From positions 1,871,001 through 1,935,000 of the forward strand of contig NC_003071.7 of the NCBI RefSeq assembly GCF_000001735.4: a stretch of DNA of 64,000 nucleotides. Direction: 5' to 3'. Below, one piece after another: positions 35,143-47,729 of this stretch (position 1 is the first letter of the stretch; each line of letters begins with the position of its first letter). Source of the DNA: Arabidopsis thaliana (taxonomy: Eukaryota; Streptophyta; Magnoliopsida; Brassicales; Brassicaceae). A program made the translations under genes and the position numbers. The notes under the pieces are model-generated. The model was not told the origin of the DNA. It ran no database searches and saw only the letters and a program-made list of their open reading frames with translations.

Positions 35143-35863
35143 ATTGCAACTTTCACATATTTTAGAAACTAAAGCAGACATCATAGCCATTGTCATCACA
35201 TTGCCTCAACAAATTTCTTTTGCCAAATTTTGGATAGTAACTCGGAATCATTGACTACTAGTATTAGACCCGTACGGAGAAAAATAACTTTAAAGACGAA
35301 GATGTAAGAGATTAAACATGAACTATTAACACAAAGTCACTACCTAGAGCCATATACAAATGGATCATCTTCAAATTCTTTTGTTGTTGTCAGTTTATCT
35401 TTCAGTATGTCGTCTTTGTTATGAAGCCATCTCCATGGAAACTCCATATACTTGATAGCATCGTCTTTTCAGTGACATTTAGTGCTTAAACGTTTGAATA
35501 ACGTTTTTGAATTATTTGTCTCCCTTTTGTCGTAATTGTTGTAGCCCGTAGTCACCTACCTTCAAAAGAGAAACATGTATAGACGGATAATAGAGATGGA
35601 TTAAAGAAATGAGAGATAGTATACAAAAGTCAGCTATATTTTTTAAATCCTTACACAAATATTGAATGCAAAACAGTGTAATGCAAAATCATAATCAAGT
35701 AATTTGTTACAAAACATTATAGTAGAAAAAAAAGTTTGCACTTGAGTAACCCGATTTTAAAGATACATAAGTCACGTACTTCGTAAGTAATTTGTAAACT
35801 ACTCACATTATAAACATTTATCTTTCAGTTAGTGAATCCAAGAAGACTGAATCATAACCAAAC

Positions 35864-36372
35864 TGTTACAATCCGATAACTTAAAGATCGATTCAACACA
35901 ACTCGATTCAATCACAACACAACTCGATCAAGCTTCAATTCGCGGAACACTTAATAGATCGATCAAGAACATAATCAAACAAAGAACGAAACGAACACAC
36001 GATTGTTTACCCAGTTCAGATCACCGGTGTGATGATCCTACGTCTGGGGCTGGATTCAATCCAGCAATCCACTATGAATCAATATTTACTCAAGCTCAAA
36101 ACCCAGAGCTCAAGATCGTGTTACAAAGGAGAAGAATTGAGATAAGAATTTTCTGTTACAACGAACAAAGGAAGAAGAAGACTATTTATAACAGAGTCCA
36201 AGTCAAACCCTCTAATACCAAGAGAGTCTCTTCAATCTTCTACTGAACTCAAACCGATTTCTCCTTTCTCCTTCAACCAATACCAAACCGGCATTGAACC
36301 GTGATCCAACAACTAACTGATTAAACCAAGTCGACATCAGGCTAAACCAGAAGTTTGAATCACACCTTTACA
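35864..36372 (-). repeat. Copia LTR (3' LTR by element orientation)
   Basis: 509 bp, beginning TGTTACAATCCGATAAC on the plus strand. It differs from the other LTR at 6 positions by eye, about 1.2 percent. Confidence 0.95.
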
Positions 36373-36455
36373 ATTCTCCATCTTGATACAAATCTTCTTC
36401 AACACAGTAGACTGCCATGCTTGGACTTAACCTCCAGCAATGCAAGCTTAAGAGC

Positions 36456-39400
36456 TTACTTCCATTCGATCAGCTTCAGAGTATCTAAAGCTGAATCAAA
36501 ACTTTTCACGGGAATGTACTTGGTCAACATATCAGCAGGATTAATAGAAGTGTGAATCTTCACAACTTCAATGTTTCCTTCTTCAATAATCTCACTCAGA
36601 AATGACCTCTTGCGTGCCATGTGTTTGGTTCGCTCATGGAACACACTATTCCTCGATAAACAGATCGCTGACTGAGAATCACTCCAGACCTGTGCTTTAT
36701 CCTGCTGAAAACCGAGATCTTCAAGCAACCCTTTAACCCATATAGCTTCTTTTACTGCTTCAGTCAAAGCTATAAACTCTGCTTCAGTTGATGACAAAGC
36801 CACTACGGATTGTAGACAAGACTTCCAACTGATTGTATTACCTCCTACTGTGAAAACGTATCCACTAGTAGACCTTTTCCTATCCAAGTCTCCACCATGA
36901 TCTGAATCACAGTAACCAATGACACTGAGATCTTTCCCTTTAGTATACACCAAACTCAGATCCTGTGATCCTTTTATGTACCTTAGCAGCCACTTGACTG
37001 CTTCCCAATGAACTGATCTTGGTTTACTCATGAAACGACTAACTAGTCCTATTGCATAGGCTAAGTCTGGTCTAGTGCTGATCATCGCGAACATTACACT
37101 TCCAACAGCACTTGAGTATGGAGTTTTAACTGTATCTATGCACTCTGAATCGTCCTGCACAGATGCAAGTTTAAAATGTGTACCAATAGGAGTTAGAGCT
37201 GACTTGCAATTACTCATATTGAATCTCTTTAGCACCTTTTTCAAGTATCCTGCTTGAGATAAACACAAAACTCCATTCACTCTATCTCTTGTGATTTAAA
37301 TACCAAGAATCTTATTTGCAGGTCCCATGTCTTTCATCTCAAACTCACTACTGAGTCTCTTCTTAACCTTGTTAACCTCTGACATATTCTTAGCTGCAAT
37401 CAACATGTCATCAACGTATAACAGAAGATAGACAAGTTCTCCATTGTTCATTGTCTTCACATATACACACTGATCATGATCACTTCTCTGAAATTTCTCA
37501 TCTGTCATAAACTTGTTAAACCTTTTGTTCCATTGCCTTGGCGCCTGCTTCAAACCGTACAAGGACTTCTTGAGAAGAAAAACTTTGTCTTCGTTTCCAA
37601 CTGACACCACACCCTCTGGCTGCTCCATATACAACTCTTCTTCCAATTCACCATGTAAGAAGGCTGTTTTAACATCCATATGTTCAAGCTCTAAGTCAAG
37701 ATTAACCACCACAAACATTAAGCCTCTGATAGACGTGTGTTTAACCACAAGGGCAAATATTTCCTGGTAGTCAATTCCTTTTTTCTGTGAGAATCCTCTT
37801 GCAACAAGTCTTGCCTTGTATCTCTTGGATTCAACACCCGGTATACCAACTTTGATTTTGAATAACCACCTGCAACTGATAACCTTTCTGTCCTTTGGTC
37901 TGTCAACAAGTTCCCAAGTACCATTCTTTGTTAAAGAATCCATTTCTTCACCGATAGCTCCATTCCATAGCTCCCAGTTTTCATCCTTTTGAGCATCATG
38001 AAGACATTGTGGTTCTTCTTCCACATTCAGTATCTCATATGTCATTAACGCAAATGCAAATTGAGAATAGTCTTTCATCTTAACCGGAGCTACGATCTGT
38101 CTTCGAGTTCTGTCTCTTGCAAGTTGATAATTTGTCAACCCACTTGGTTCAGGTGACTGAGTAACTGCAGTTTCTGCAGGTTCTTCAGAATCTTCTTCAG
38201 ATTCACTTTCACAGACTTCTACCAGCTCAGTAATTACTCCACCTTGCTTAGAACTGACTCGCTTCTTGACCAATTCTGAAATAACATCAGAATTTGATGT
38301 TGATGCTTCAGCGTCTTCTGCTACTGCATCATTCACATCTTTGTTCAGGTCTTTGTAGACCATATCTTCTCGAAATATCACATTTCTACTTATCACGCAT
38401 TTTCTTTCATCAAGCAGCCATATCTTGTAACCTTTTGTGCCAGCAGGGTAACCTAAGAACACTCCTTTCAATGCTCTTGGCTTCAGCTTTCCTTGATCAT
38501 GATGAACATATGCGATTGATCCAAATCTCTTCAAGTGTTTGTATCCCGGCTTTCTGTTTAGCCATAGTTCTTCAGGAACATTATGATCAATGGCTGAGGC
38601 AGGAAATCTGTTAATGATGTATGCAGCAGTTGCAGCTGCTTCAGCCTAGAAACTCTCATCCAGACCTGACTCATTCAGTAAACATCTCACTTTCTCCATG
38701 ATCGTCCTGTTCATTCTCTCTGCAACACCATTTTGCTGTGGTGTGTACACACACGTCCTATGTCTTTCAATACCATGGGTCTTGCAGTACCTGTCAAACT
38801 TAGTATTGCAAAATTACAACCCATTATTTGTTCTCAAACACTTAACCTTTCTATCCACCCGATTCTCTACAAGTTCTTTCCATTCACAAAACTTATCAAA
38901 AGTTTCATCCTTAGTCCTAAGGAAATATAACCATACTTTTCTAGTCTTATCATCTATGATAGAGAGAAAGTATTGTTTACCTGATAAGGAGGGTGATAAA
39001 TTTGATGATCCCCAGAGGTCTGCATGAACATAGCTCAGTGCTTCCACAACATCATGTTTTCCCACATTGAAACTCAGTCTCTTGGACATTCCCATTACAC
39101 AATGTTCGCAGAAATCCAAAATCTTTGATTTCTTTACCGTTCAATAGACCCTTACCAGCAAGAACTTTCAGGTTATTTAAACTCATGTGGTCTAACCTGC
39201 TATGCCACAATGCTGTTTTACTCTGTGAGTCCACAGCTGCACAACTTTCAGTCATCACCGTCTCACCATCAAGAATATACAGACCGTTGACTAAGCTTCC
39301 ACACAAAGCAGTAACCTGATTCTTAAAGTATCTCACTTTTCCTGCTCCACCTTCATGTTGATACCCTAACTTGTCAAGTGTTCCTGTGGAGATGAGATTC

Positions 39401-40575
39401 CTTCTCAGGTTTGGCACATACTTGACATTGTTTAGAATCTTTATAGATCCTCCATGTGTGTTAACTCTTATGGAACCTTGGCCTTGCGATTCAACTGAGT
39501 GATCATCTCCGAGTAGTATGGTTGTAGATCCATTTTCCTGAAAATCACAGAACCAGTCTCTTCTATAAGTCATGTGTGAAGTACACCCCGAGTCCAAAAC
39601 CCATAGATCTTTAACCATCTGATCATTCACACTTAGTGCTTCAGAGAAAACAAGTTTCTCTATGATGACACCAGCTTCACCAGGACCTTCTGTTTCCATT
39701 TTCTTCTTTCTAGCAAAACAGTCTTTCTTAACATGACCTTCTTTCTTGCAAAACCAGCAGGTTACTCTTGTTTTAGAGTTTGACCTGCTTCTACCTCTGC
39801 CTTGACCACCCTTCTGATTGTTTTGATTGTTCTCATTGTTTCTCACTAGTGGTCTACCTCTTTCAGTAGTATACAAGACCGTTGAGGAGCTTCTTTCAAG
39901 ATCTAGAGATTCATTTAGCTCTCTCTCCAACGACTTAACAGAGGAGATTACATCCTGCAGAGACAAAGCTTTGTTCCCATACTTCAGGGTATGCTTTAAC
40001 TGAGAGTATCTTGATGACAATCCATTCAAGAACAATATTGCACGAACTTCTTCACCTACCACAATCTCAAGACTGCTTAACTCGGCAATTATCTTCAAGA
40101 ATTCATTCACATTCTCATTAATTGACATTGTGTCATTCATCTTGAATGAGTAAAACTTAAGCTGCACATAGATTCGATTTGGTAACGATGTTTCCATATA
40201 CAGCTTGTTCAAGGTTTCCCACATCTCTGCAGCAGACTTGCAGTGATCAATTTTCCTCAGAACAACATCACCAACGTGAGCGATAATCACATTCATTGCT
40301 TGTTCTGATTTCTCCATCTTTACAAGATTAGGTACTTCCTTAGTCTGTGATGACTCTGATCCATCATCATCACCTTCCTCAACCTTCTTTCCTTCACTTT
40401 TAGTTAGCGGAACAAATTTCGTCAATGTGAAATCATCGATCACTCCTTTAAGCCCAGCTAAGCCAAGATGTGCTTTCATCCTTGTCTTCCATAGCGAGAA
40501 GTCTGAGTTCTCGTTAAAGACTTGAAACGAAGCCTTTAACCCTGAATTCAAGCTTGCTTCGTTCGTCATCGCCAT
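36456..40575 (-). pseudogene. Copia gag-pol polyprotein, inactivated
   Basis: The first part (39052-40575) holds gag, a CCHC zinc knuckle (CWFCKKEGHVKKDC) and the protease motif DSGC. A single frameshift near 39060-39115 moves the reading into another frame, in which integrase, reverse transcriptase (YVDD within LLLYVDDMLIA) and RNase H continue. That second frame has nonsense codons at about 38814, 38647 and 37297. The sequence ends at 36456. With one frameshift and three stops it cannot encode a full polyprotein, but domain content is complete. Confidence 0.93.
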
Positions 40576-40603
40576 TAAAGAACCTTAGGCTCTGATACCA
40601 ATC

Positions 40604-41112
40604 TGTTACAATCCGATGACTCAAAGATCGATTCAACACAACTCGATTCAATCACAACACAACTCGATCAAGCTTCAATTCGCGGAACACTTAATAGATC
40701 GATCAAGAACATAATCAAATAAAGAACGAAACGAACACACGATTGTTTACCTAGTTCAGATCACCGGTGTGATGATCCTACGTCTGGGGCTGGATTCAAT
40801 CCAGCAATCCACTATGAATCAATATTTACTCAAGCTCAAAACCCAGAGCTCAAGATCGTGTTACAAAGGAGAAGAATTGAGATAAGAATTTTCTGTTACA
40901 ACGAACAAAGGAAGAAGAAGACTATTTATAACAGAGTCCAAGTCAAACCCTCTAATACCAAGAGAGTCTCTTCAATCTTCTGCTGAACTCAAACCGATTT
41001 CTCCTTTCTCCTTAAACCAATACCAAACCGGCATTGAACCGTGATCCAACAACTAACTGATTAAACCAAGTCGACATCAGGCTAAACCAGAAGTTTGAAT
41101 CACACCTTTACA
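40604..41112 (-). repeat. Copia LTR (5' LTR by element orientation)
   Basis: 509 bp, partner of 35864-36372. The primer-binding site lies immediately inside it at about 40590-40601. Confidence 0.95.
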
Positions 41113-42644
41113 CAAACAAAATCATTGATTAAAAACCAGAAACTAATTGGCATTTAATTAATACCCTAAATTAACTTTTAAGTTTATATTTGTGTACCTT
41201 TTCCTCCTCGAGAATAACTTGCATGCAAGGACTTTTATCTTTGGGCTAAAGCTCTTATTATTCCATTTTGTTTTGAAGAGTTTTGTAGGGAGGTAGGAGT
41301 ATAATCCAGTAGGGCATTGGTATGTTCAACTTGAATCATGTAAAATCAGAGAAAAAGTAATATGTGATCAATATAAAATGAAATTGAATACAGAGTAGTC
41401 ATAAATCTAGATCAGTGACTTTGCTAAATTCAGTGAATACGATAAACACGGAAATGAAACGACTAAGAGAAGACAAACTGGCAATAGAGATTAGAAACAG
41501 GAAAAGAGATGAATATGATAAAACGATGGAAATTAAAAGTGAGAAAATAGATAAGAGGAGTTGATTGTTGGGAGTTAAATAAGAGATCAAACAGTTTCAG
41601 ATCGTGACATATTTTATATTGAACGTGGTTTGTGGTAGTTTGAGCAAATTTAGGGATGTAAGATTTTTGGAGTTTTAGAAATGCAGTTTTTTTTCTCTTT
41701 TTTTTTTAGCTTTTTTCTCTTTTCTTTTACGTACCACTATTTTGTTATTAACTATTTTTAATTTTTTTTTTAAATTAAAATATAAAAACAAAATCTATGT
41801 GGCAGGTTTTAATTGGCCAAGTGACTTGTGATTTATAAGATAAAGGATAACAGAGATTATCAGCCTTACCAAAAAAAACTCAGAGATTATCAAAGTCAAA
41901 AATTTAAGAAAGTTTCCCCAAAGTGCTCTTCCTTACAAACACATAATCACGATACAAATAGATCTAACCATCAAGCAGAAGATAAAAAACAACCGAATCA
42001 ACAAGCAAACCAAGACCATGAAAGTATAAATTGATTAAACTCAGAGAAACAATTAACCAAAAGAAACTCATGTTAAGAATGTTGGATGTGGCTTACTTAA
42101 GTATGGTAGTTGTGTTGTTTTAGTTCATGAAGACCTTGTAACCAAAAGAACATCTTCATGATATTAACCAAATCCAAAGACTGAACACAAAAATATCTTC
42201 CTCTAGACCTAAAGAGTTAATAGAAGCAGTAGGCAATATACACATTTTCATTGTGGAACAACTATACCTTGTTCAAAGTTTTAAAATGGTTTCACTAACT
42301 TGTAAATTCAATTACTAAATAAAAGGCAGCAAGAAATGGAAAGATAATTGCTACATTTATAACTCTACTTGTAAAAATTCTGTCATCACTAAGGTCAACA
42401 AAGAAACGAATACATAATCGAAAAAGAAAAAGAAAAGAAGAAACAGAGTAAACAAAAGTCAAACTATGCTTTGCTTACTCGTTGAACATTTGCCTAATAC
42501 AACAGCTTCACTGAACCAAACAGTATGGTTTTTGCGTGTTAATAGTCCTTCATAAAACTCCACAATCTTCGCTGATACAACAACTCTTACACTTGGTCTC
42601 AATCTGAAAAGTGAAACCATCTTTCTCTTACAGGGTCACTGAAA

Positions 42645-44765
42645 TCAATTGGTTCCTGCTCCGATGTGAAGCAGCTCCTCGGGGATTGCAGCTGGATCTA
42701 AGTCCCAACAGTTTTCGGGAAAGCCGCTGGTTGCATCTTTAAGAAACCAAGACGGCACTTGATGTGAAAACCGCAACATTTCACACCTTGGTATCCACTT
42801 CTTACTGTCCTCCCTTGTGCTCCTGTGATACACGGTTTTGTAGCCCTCTAATTTAACAAGAGGGGTAACGCACACACCATACTGTTCAGTATACTCATCA
42901 AGAATCTCGACCATTTCATATTGGTGCCTCACTTCGTCCGGTGTTGATCCGTCCCAGTTCAGTGACCAGTTCTTGTAGACGGCCCAAATCTCCCCAGCTG
43001 TGGGGAAGATTCGAACACAACCACCTCTCCCTGTCTTCTTGCCTTTTAAAAGATGCGAAAAGATGTTAACATGGTCTACTATGTCAGAGTTTCGTATCCT
43101 GAAATGTCCACACGACTTTGTAAACCCATATTGTACCCATTTCATTGACCCAAACTCGATGTCGGTTTTAGAGCTTAAGTAGGCAATGTCAATCTTAAAG
43201 GGTTGAACTGAGAGTACTTCCCTCACCACACAATATAGGCGTGGCATACCATCATCTTCATCATAAATTGCCCATATTTGCCTTGGCTCAAAGGATTCCT
43301 CCGATCTGTTTTTATCAAAGTCATGGAAATCAGAGTCTGGAACTGTTATTGGCCCGTTAGTTTTGCGCCCTGTAACATCTCCCAACTTACAGGAGAGAAC
43401 AGTTTTTTCATCAAGGGGTGTTGCATCCTCTGCAGCCGCTGCTGCCTCTAAAGCCAATCTCATCATCTCCAATCTTTGCTTGATATCTGTTCTGGCCTTT
43501 TGAATTAAGGGCTTCCGTGTATCCAATACTGATGCAGCAGACCAACGTCTAGTTGAACTTTGGATATGAAGTTTGTAATCCTGATCCATTTTGGCATCTG
43601 TATTCGCTGTCTTTGATACTGAAACAGATCTCAGAGGGTTCTCAACAAATCCATTAGCAGCAGCTTCCATAAAAACTTTGCTTTTCTTCCCAGGTCTGCC
43701 GACCTTATTTGCACTCGCGTGAGCAGACATGCTGATCTGATTAGGATATATCAGACCACCTGGTGTGCTTTTCTTCGAGCATGTCCCATTAGAACCATCT
43801 TTGACTTTATTTATTCCCCCGCTGACTACTGAGTTGCTGTGCTTATAAGGATACCCATTAGACACTGAGGACACACGCTTCAAATCCAGATTCCCTGGGG
43901 AGGTTGTTGTTCCAGAGTACGAGCTCCATTCATATGAACCATTCGTACTATAATCATATCCATGTCCTTGCCCAGGATAGTGGCCTAAGAAATACGTGGA
44001 ATTGGTGGGCATGCGTGACATAGCATCATAACCATGTGCACCATAGCCATTACTCGGAGGCGCATGAGATGGAGGCGCATGAGAGGGAGGCGCATGGGAT
44101 GGAGGCGTGTAATGAAATGGTGCACTAACAGGAGCTGGACCAGTTTCTACAGCAATAAATGCTCCACGACAGTTCTTACATGAAAGCCTCTTATTCACAT
44201 ACTTCCTCAGATACTCATACTGAACTTTGCAAGAGGTGCATACAGTCCAGAAAGTATCAAGCCTTTCTGAAGATGGTGGAAACCGATCAAATACTGCAGT
44301 CCCCGTCCCAGTCCCAGTCCCAGGCATGTACTCTGTGCTATGCTTCTGAACCTCAGTGGAGTCAATATGCTTCTTTCTTTTGTAATAAAAAGTGCTTTTA
44401 TTAAACTCATTAGACAAGAAACTCCAAGCTTCAGATATGAGATGAAATGCACCATCAGCTCCAATGCATTTGTTCTTATCAGGATGAAGCAATACAGCCA
44501 TCTTCTTATACTGTTTCTTCACTTCTCTTTTCCCCGCAGACGGTTTCAGTCCAAGTACCGCGTAATAATCAATCTGACCACCGCTTCGAGTCTGAGAAGC
44601 TAAATAAACTTCAAACGTCGCAACCATCTGAGATAAACCTTCCAAATCAGGAAACAAAGACTTCGCTTTCAACGCATAACTCCTAGCGCTTGTGAAATCT
44701 TTCTCCGCAAATCTCCTCTCAGCGATCTGTTTCACTCTGAGAGCTTCCTCTCTGTAAGCTTCCAT
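42645..44765 (-). CDS. DnaJ (J-domain) protein with zinc ribbon and DUF3444, copy B
   Basis: 706 residues, the same protein as copy A, 13,827 bases away. The start chosen is MEAYREEAL, as in copy A. J domain with HPD, C2C2 zinc ribbon, PPSHA repeats and DUF3444 are unchanged. The near-perfect identity continues through the leader and telo-box to about 45520, then the copies begin to differ. Probably AT2G05250 (memory). Two expressed identical copies, or one expressed and one silent, cannot be told apart from sequence. Confidence 0.95.
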   Translation of the reverse strand: MEAYREEALRVKQIAERRFAEKDFTSARSYALKAKSLFPDLEGLSQMVATFEVYLASQTRSGGQIDYYAVLGLKPSAGKREVKKQYKKMAVLLHPDKNKCIGADGAFHLISEAWSFLSNEFNKSTFYYKRKKHIDSTEVQKHSTEYMPGTGTGTGTAVFDRFPPSSERLDTFWTVCTSCKVQYEYLRKYVNKRLSCKNCRGAFIAVETGPAPVSAPFHYTPPSHAPPSHAPPSHAPPSNGYGAHGYDAMSRMPTNSTYFLGHYPGQGHGYDYSTNGSYEWSSYSGTTTSPGNLDLKRVSSVSNGYPYKHSNSVVSGGINKVKDGSNGTCSKKSTPGGLIYPNQISMSAHASANKVGRPGKKSKVFMEAAANGFVENPLRSVSVSKTANTDAKMDQDYKLHIQSSTRRWSAASVLDTRKPLIQKARTDIKQRLEMMRLALEAAAAAEDATPLDEKTVLSCKLGDVTGRKTNGPITVPDSDFHDFDKNRSEESFEPRQIWAIYDEDDGMPRLYCVVREVLSVQPFKIDIAYLSSKTDIEFGSMKWVQYGFTKSCGHFRIRNSDIVDHVNIFSHLLKGKKTGRGGCVRIFPTAGEIWAVYKNWSLNWDGSTPDEVRHQYEMVEILDEYTEQYGVCVTPLVKLEGYKTVYHRSTREDSKKWIPRCEMLRFSHQVPSWFLKDATSGFPENCWDLDPAAIPEELLHIGAGTN

Positions 44766-45684
44766 GTAGAAAGAAACCAACACAATATATGACAGCTCTA
44801 CAAAAGGAAACTAACACCGTTCCCGCAAGCATTCCATATTCAAGCACCAAAAGATCATCATTATCTGCAAACAAACATTCACAAGAACAACATTAATTCT
44901 TTTTGAGTCACTACAAATGCAAACCAATACCTAACCAACCACACATACTCAAACAAACCCATACTTACTAACTTACAACAACCATCCTAAGATTCGAGAT
45001 CTAGAATCTCCAAGTTCAGATTTTTTTTTGACAAAATCGCTAACTTTATATCACAAAGACATAGAGAATTATACAAAACTAGATTTAGATAGTCAAAAAG
45101 TAGCTTAATTTTATCTCCATTTTGAACAAATTTCACCAAAAAGTCAGATTCAAGCTATCAACTTCATAAGACAAAACCCAACTCAAAAGGATTAAACTTT
45201 AAATCCCAACTCAAAGTTTACTAATTTCTTCAATAAACAACAATGACAAAAACCAAAAACCTAAAATTTCAATAAATGAAATAAACTGAGAATCGAAGTT
45301 AGCGATCTTACTGATAAATTGGGGAAAATTACAAACACAGCTTCAAAAATAGATCTCTGAAACTTCTTCTTCCTCCAGAGATTGAGTAGATCAAATCGGA
45401 AGTAAACAAAAAGCACGAATCTTTAGGCAAAGATTTGGAATCAAGAACACAGCTTTAATAACTACAGTAACTTTAGGGTTTTAGGGTTTCAGTGAATTCA
45501 GGTAATCGGCGATTCAGGCATCGAAAATGAATCGCCGGAAAACACCGTCGAGAATTTCGGGGAAAAAAAAAATGGAAGATAAAATAAAAATTTGTTTTTT
45601 TTTTTGTTAAGTAAAATAATTTTGGAGTGAAAGTAAACGGTGCTAATTTGTTAATAGTGGCTATCTCGACTCTGATCTATGCTA

Positions 45685-47258
45685 TCGTGCACCGTAATGA
45701 GGAGTGCGCATATTTTTTTTTTAATAAAACTTTTAAAATTGTTTTAATGTGATAATTTATAATTTTTAATATATGATGCAAGTTGCATTTATCTTTTTTT
45801 TGTCATCTTTTGAAAATTAAACTTTTGAAACAACCTCAACCAGTTATTTATTTTGAATGTGGAATTATCTTAAATTTCAGTTTAAAGATATGAATAATAA
45901 GACTATGGGTTAAAAATTAAAATAATAGTTTCATAAAGGTATAGAAAAATTCAACTTTAATAATTGTTAACAATATAATAATATTTATAAACAGCATCTA
46001 GCTAACCTATGAAGGTATGACTCATGAAGATTCATTTAAGAATTTTCACACCTATTAATTTTTTTTATTAATACTTGTTTTTTCTATTTTCTAATAATTG
46101 TACATTTCTCATTTTATTCACAGTTCCAAATAGTTTAAACTGATAACTTTATTATGTCACTAATTGGATGTTGGAAAGTATGTAACAATTGCATAGATCG
46201 TAACAAGTAATAGTTGGGAACAGATCAGAAAAAGATGGCTCGAGTAAAATTGTATAGTATCGTTTGGTTTAGCCAAAAGTGTTTTCGCTTGTCTTAACTC
46301 TTTAACGATCTTGAGATGAGCTTTGTACATATTTCTTGGATTAAAATTTTATATACCGACACTCTTCACCATATCCTTCCTAATAATTTCAGTGCTTTAG
46401 ATTTTTTGCTACTCAAAGTAGCATTTCGAACTATAATCTATTACTTATGACGTGAATGCAATGGTCGAGACACTAGAAAGACCGGATATCAACCTAAAAC
46501 ATCCATAATGAAACACAATAATTTTGAAAAACATTAGTCAATGAAGTAAATCAAAGGTTGCTAGAGTAGTTGTTAAACTTGCTTCTATAACATTTTATTT
46601 CATTGCTCAGATCACGGTCTTTCATATCTGGAAACAGAGAAACAATGTGTTTTACAATTCGCACTTGATTTGAATGCAATGGTCGAGACACCATAAACAC
46701 CATAAACACAATAGTTTCAAAATTTTGAAAAACATAAGTCCATAGAGTAAATCAAAAGTTGCTAGAGTAGTCGCTAAACTTGCTTCTATAACATTTATTT
46801 CATTATGCAAGTACATCAACCATTTACATTTAACATCTCTCTCATATAATTTTAATAAGAAAATGTCATAAAAATATATGTAATTTACCTATTTTGACTA
46901 AAATAACTTTAACCATTCCATTAGATAAATAAATCTCCAATTTTTATGTTGATTAAGTTATTTTACTTTCGTTTTTAATCAATAATAACGAGTTAAAATT
47001 ATTGACTAACAACGGAGATAAATAGTAAGTTCAATGTAAAATTGAAAACTTTATTCATCTGATAAAATAGTTTGAAAGCTTTTTCGTTAAAAAAGTTTGA
47101 GATTATTTTTAGAATTCTTTATTACATTTATCTTTTTTGAACAAAATCTTTTTATTTTTCCAAACAACCCAAACACCACATAAAAATGTTAAGCGCTTGC
47201 CGACAAAAAAAAAACAAAGAAACGCTTTTACGAAACGTGTCAAATTTAATTAGTCTAA
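45685..47258. other. AT-rich distal part of unit B
   Basis: No gene is seen. It aligns with 32645-34156, diverged by visible substitutions and indels. About 200 bases at the left (45685-45900) have no counterpart in unit A. Confidence 0.6.
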
Positions 47259-47729
47259 AACGCCGTCGTTTCTGTATAACCATCCAACAGATCCTTGTGC
47301 TTCTTTTTCATTACAAGGAAGACTTTTTCATTACAAGGAAGATCGATCACGGACAAAATTTGCAGAGACATTGTAGACAAAGATCATTCATGTTTCTTCA
47401 ACTCCGGTCTTAGGTATTAATTCTCTTACAATATTTCTACCTTTTTTACTCAATTCCTTCCTTCATTCTCTAATCTCGAATTTTCCAATGCATTTTTCTC
47501 TGAATTTGTTCTTCAATCGAGTTTAGTTAGCTAGGGTTTTTGCAGCAATGTCTTCGTGATACTTCGATTTCATAAACAAATAAGATCTCTCTATAAGTTT
47601 TTATTTAGATGATCCAATACGTTGACTTTTCTTAAAATTATCTGCTAGATTTCATTGTTTCAATTCAGATTCGAAAATTGAAAGTTTCTGTGACATTACA
47701 GTTAGAGAAAGGAGCTTATTGAAGAATCA

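Larger units (their letters stand above)
35864..41112 (-). mobile_element. Copia-type LTR retrotransposon (5,249 bp)
   Basis: Two 509-bp LTRs (TG...CA) are flanked by the 5-bp duplication CAAAC at 35859-35863 and 41113-41117. On the minus strand the primer-binding site TGGTATCAGAGC, complementary to initiator tRNA-Met, follows the 5' LTR (40604-41112) after two bases. A purine-rich tract lies next to the 3' LTR. Domain order gag, protease, integrase, reverse transcriptase, RNase H is that of Copia. Structurally complete, but coding is broken. Confidence 0.96.
35258..41870 (-). mobile_element. Helitron-like element in unit B, carrying the Copia insertion
   Basis: In minus orientation the 3' terminus is CTAG (35258-35261), preceded by the short palindrome CCGTACGG (about 35270-35277), a Helitron-like end. 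The other end is only bracketed (about 41820-41875) by where similarity to unit A resumes. Without the Copia element it is about 1.4 kb. No Rep/helicase coding is seen. Confidence 0.5.
34167..47258. repeat. Tandem segmental duplication, unit B (13.1 kb with insertions)
   Basis: Same order as unit A: exon fragment, hAT MITE, DnaJ gene, AT-rich tail. About 6.6 kb of inserted sequence (about 35244-41876: a Helitron-like element holding a Copia element) separates the MITE from the DnaJ part. After 47258 the sequence is unique and leads into the lipase gene. Confidence 0.9.

Noticed and set aside
28818-44783. Identical DnaJ genes as a sequencing or assembly artefact
   Set aside because: The surrounding units differ at many places and have unit-specific insertions, so two real loci exist. 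An assembly error limited to the gene body cannot be fully excluded without reads.
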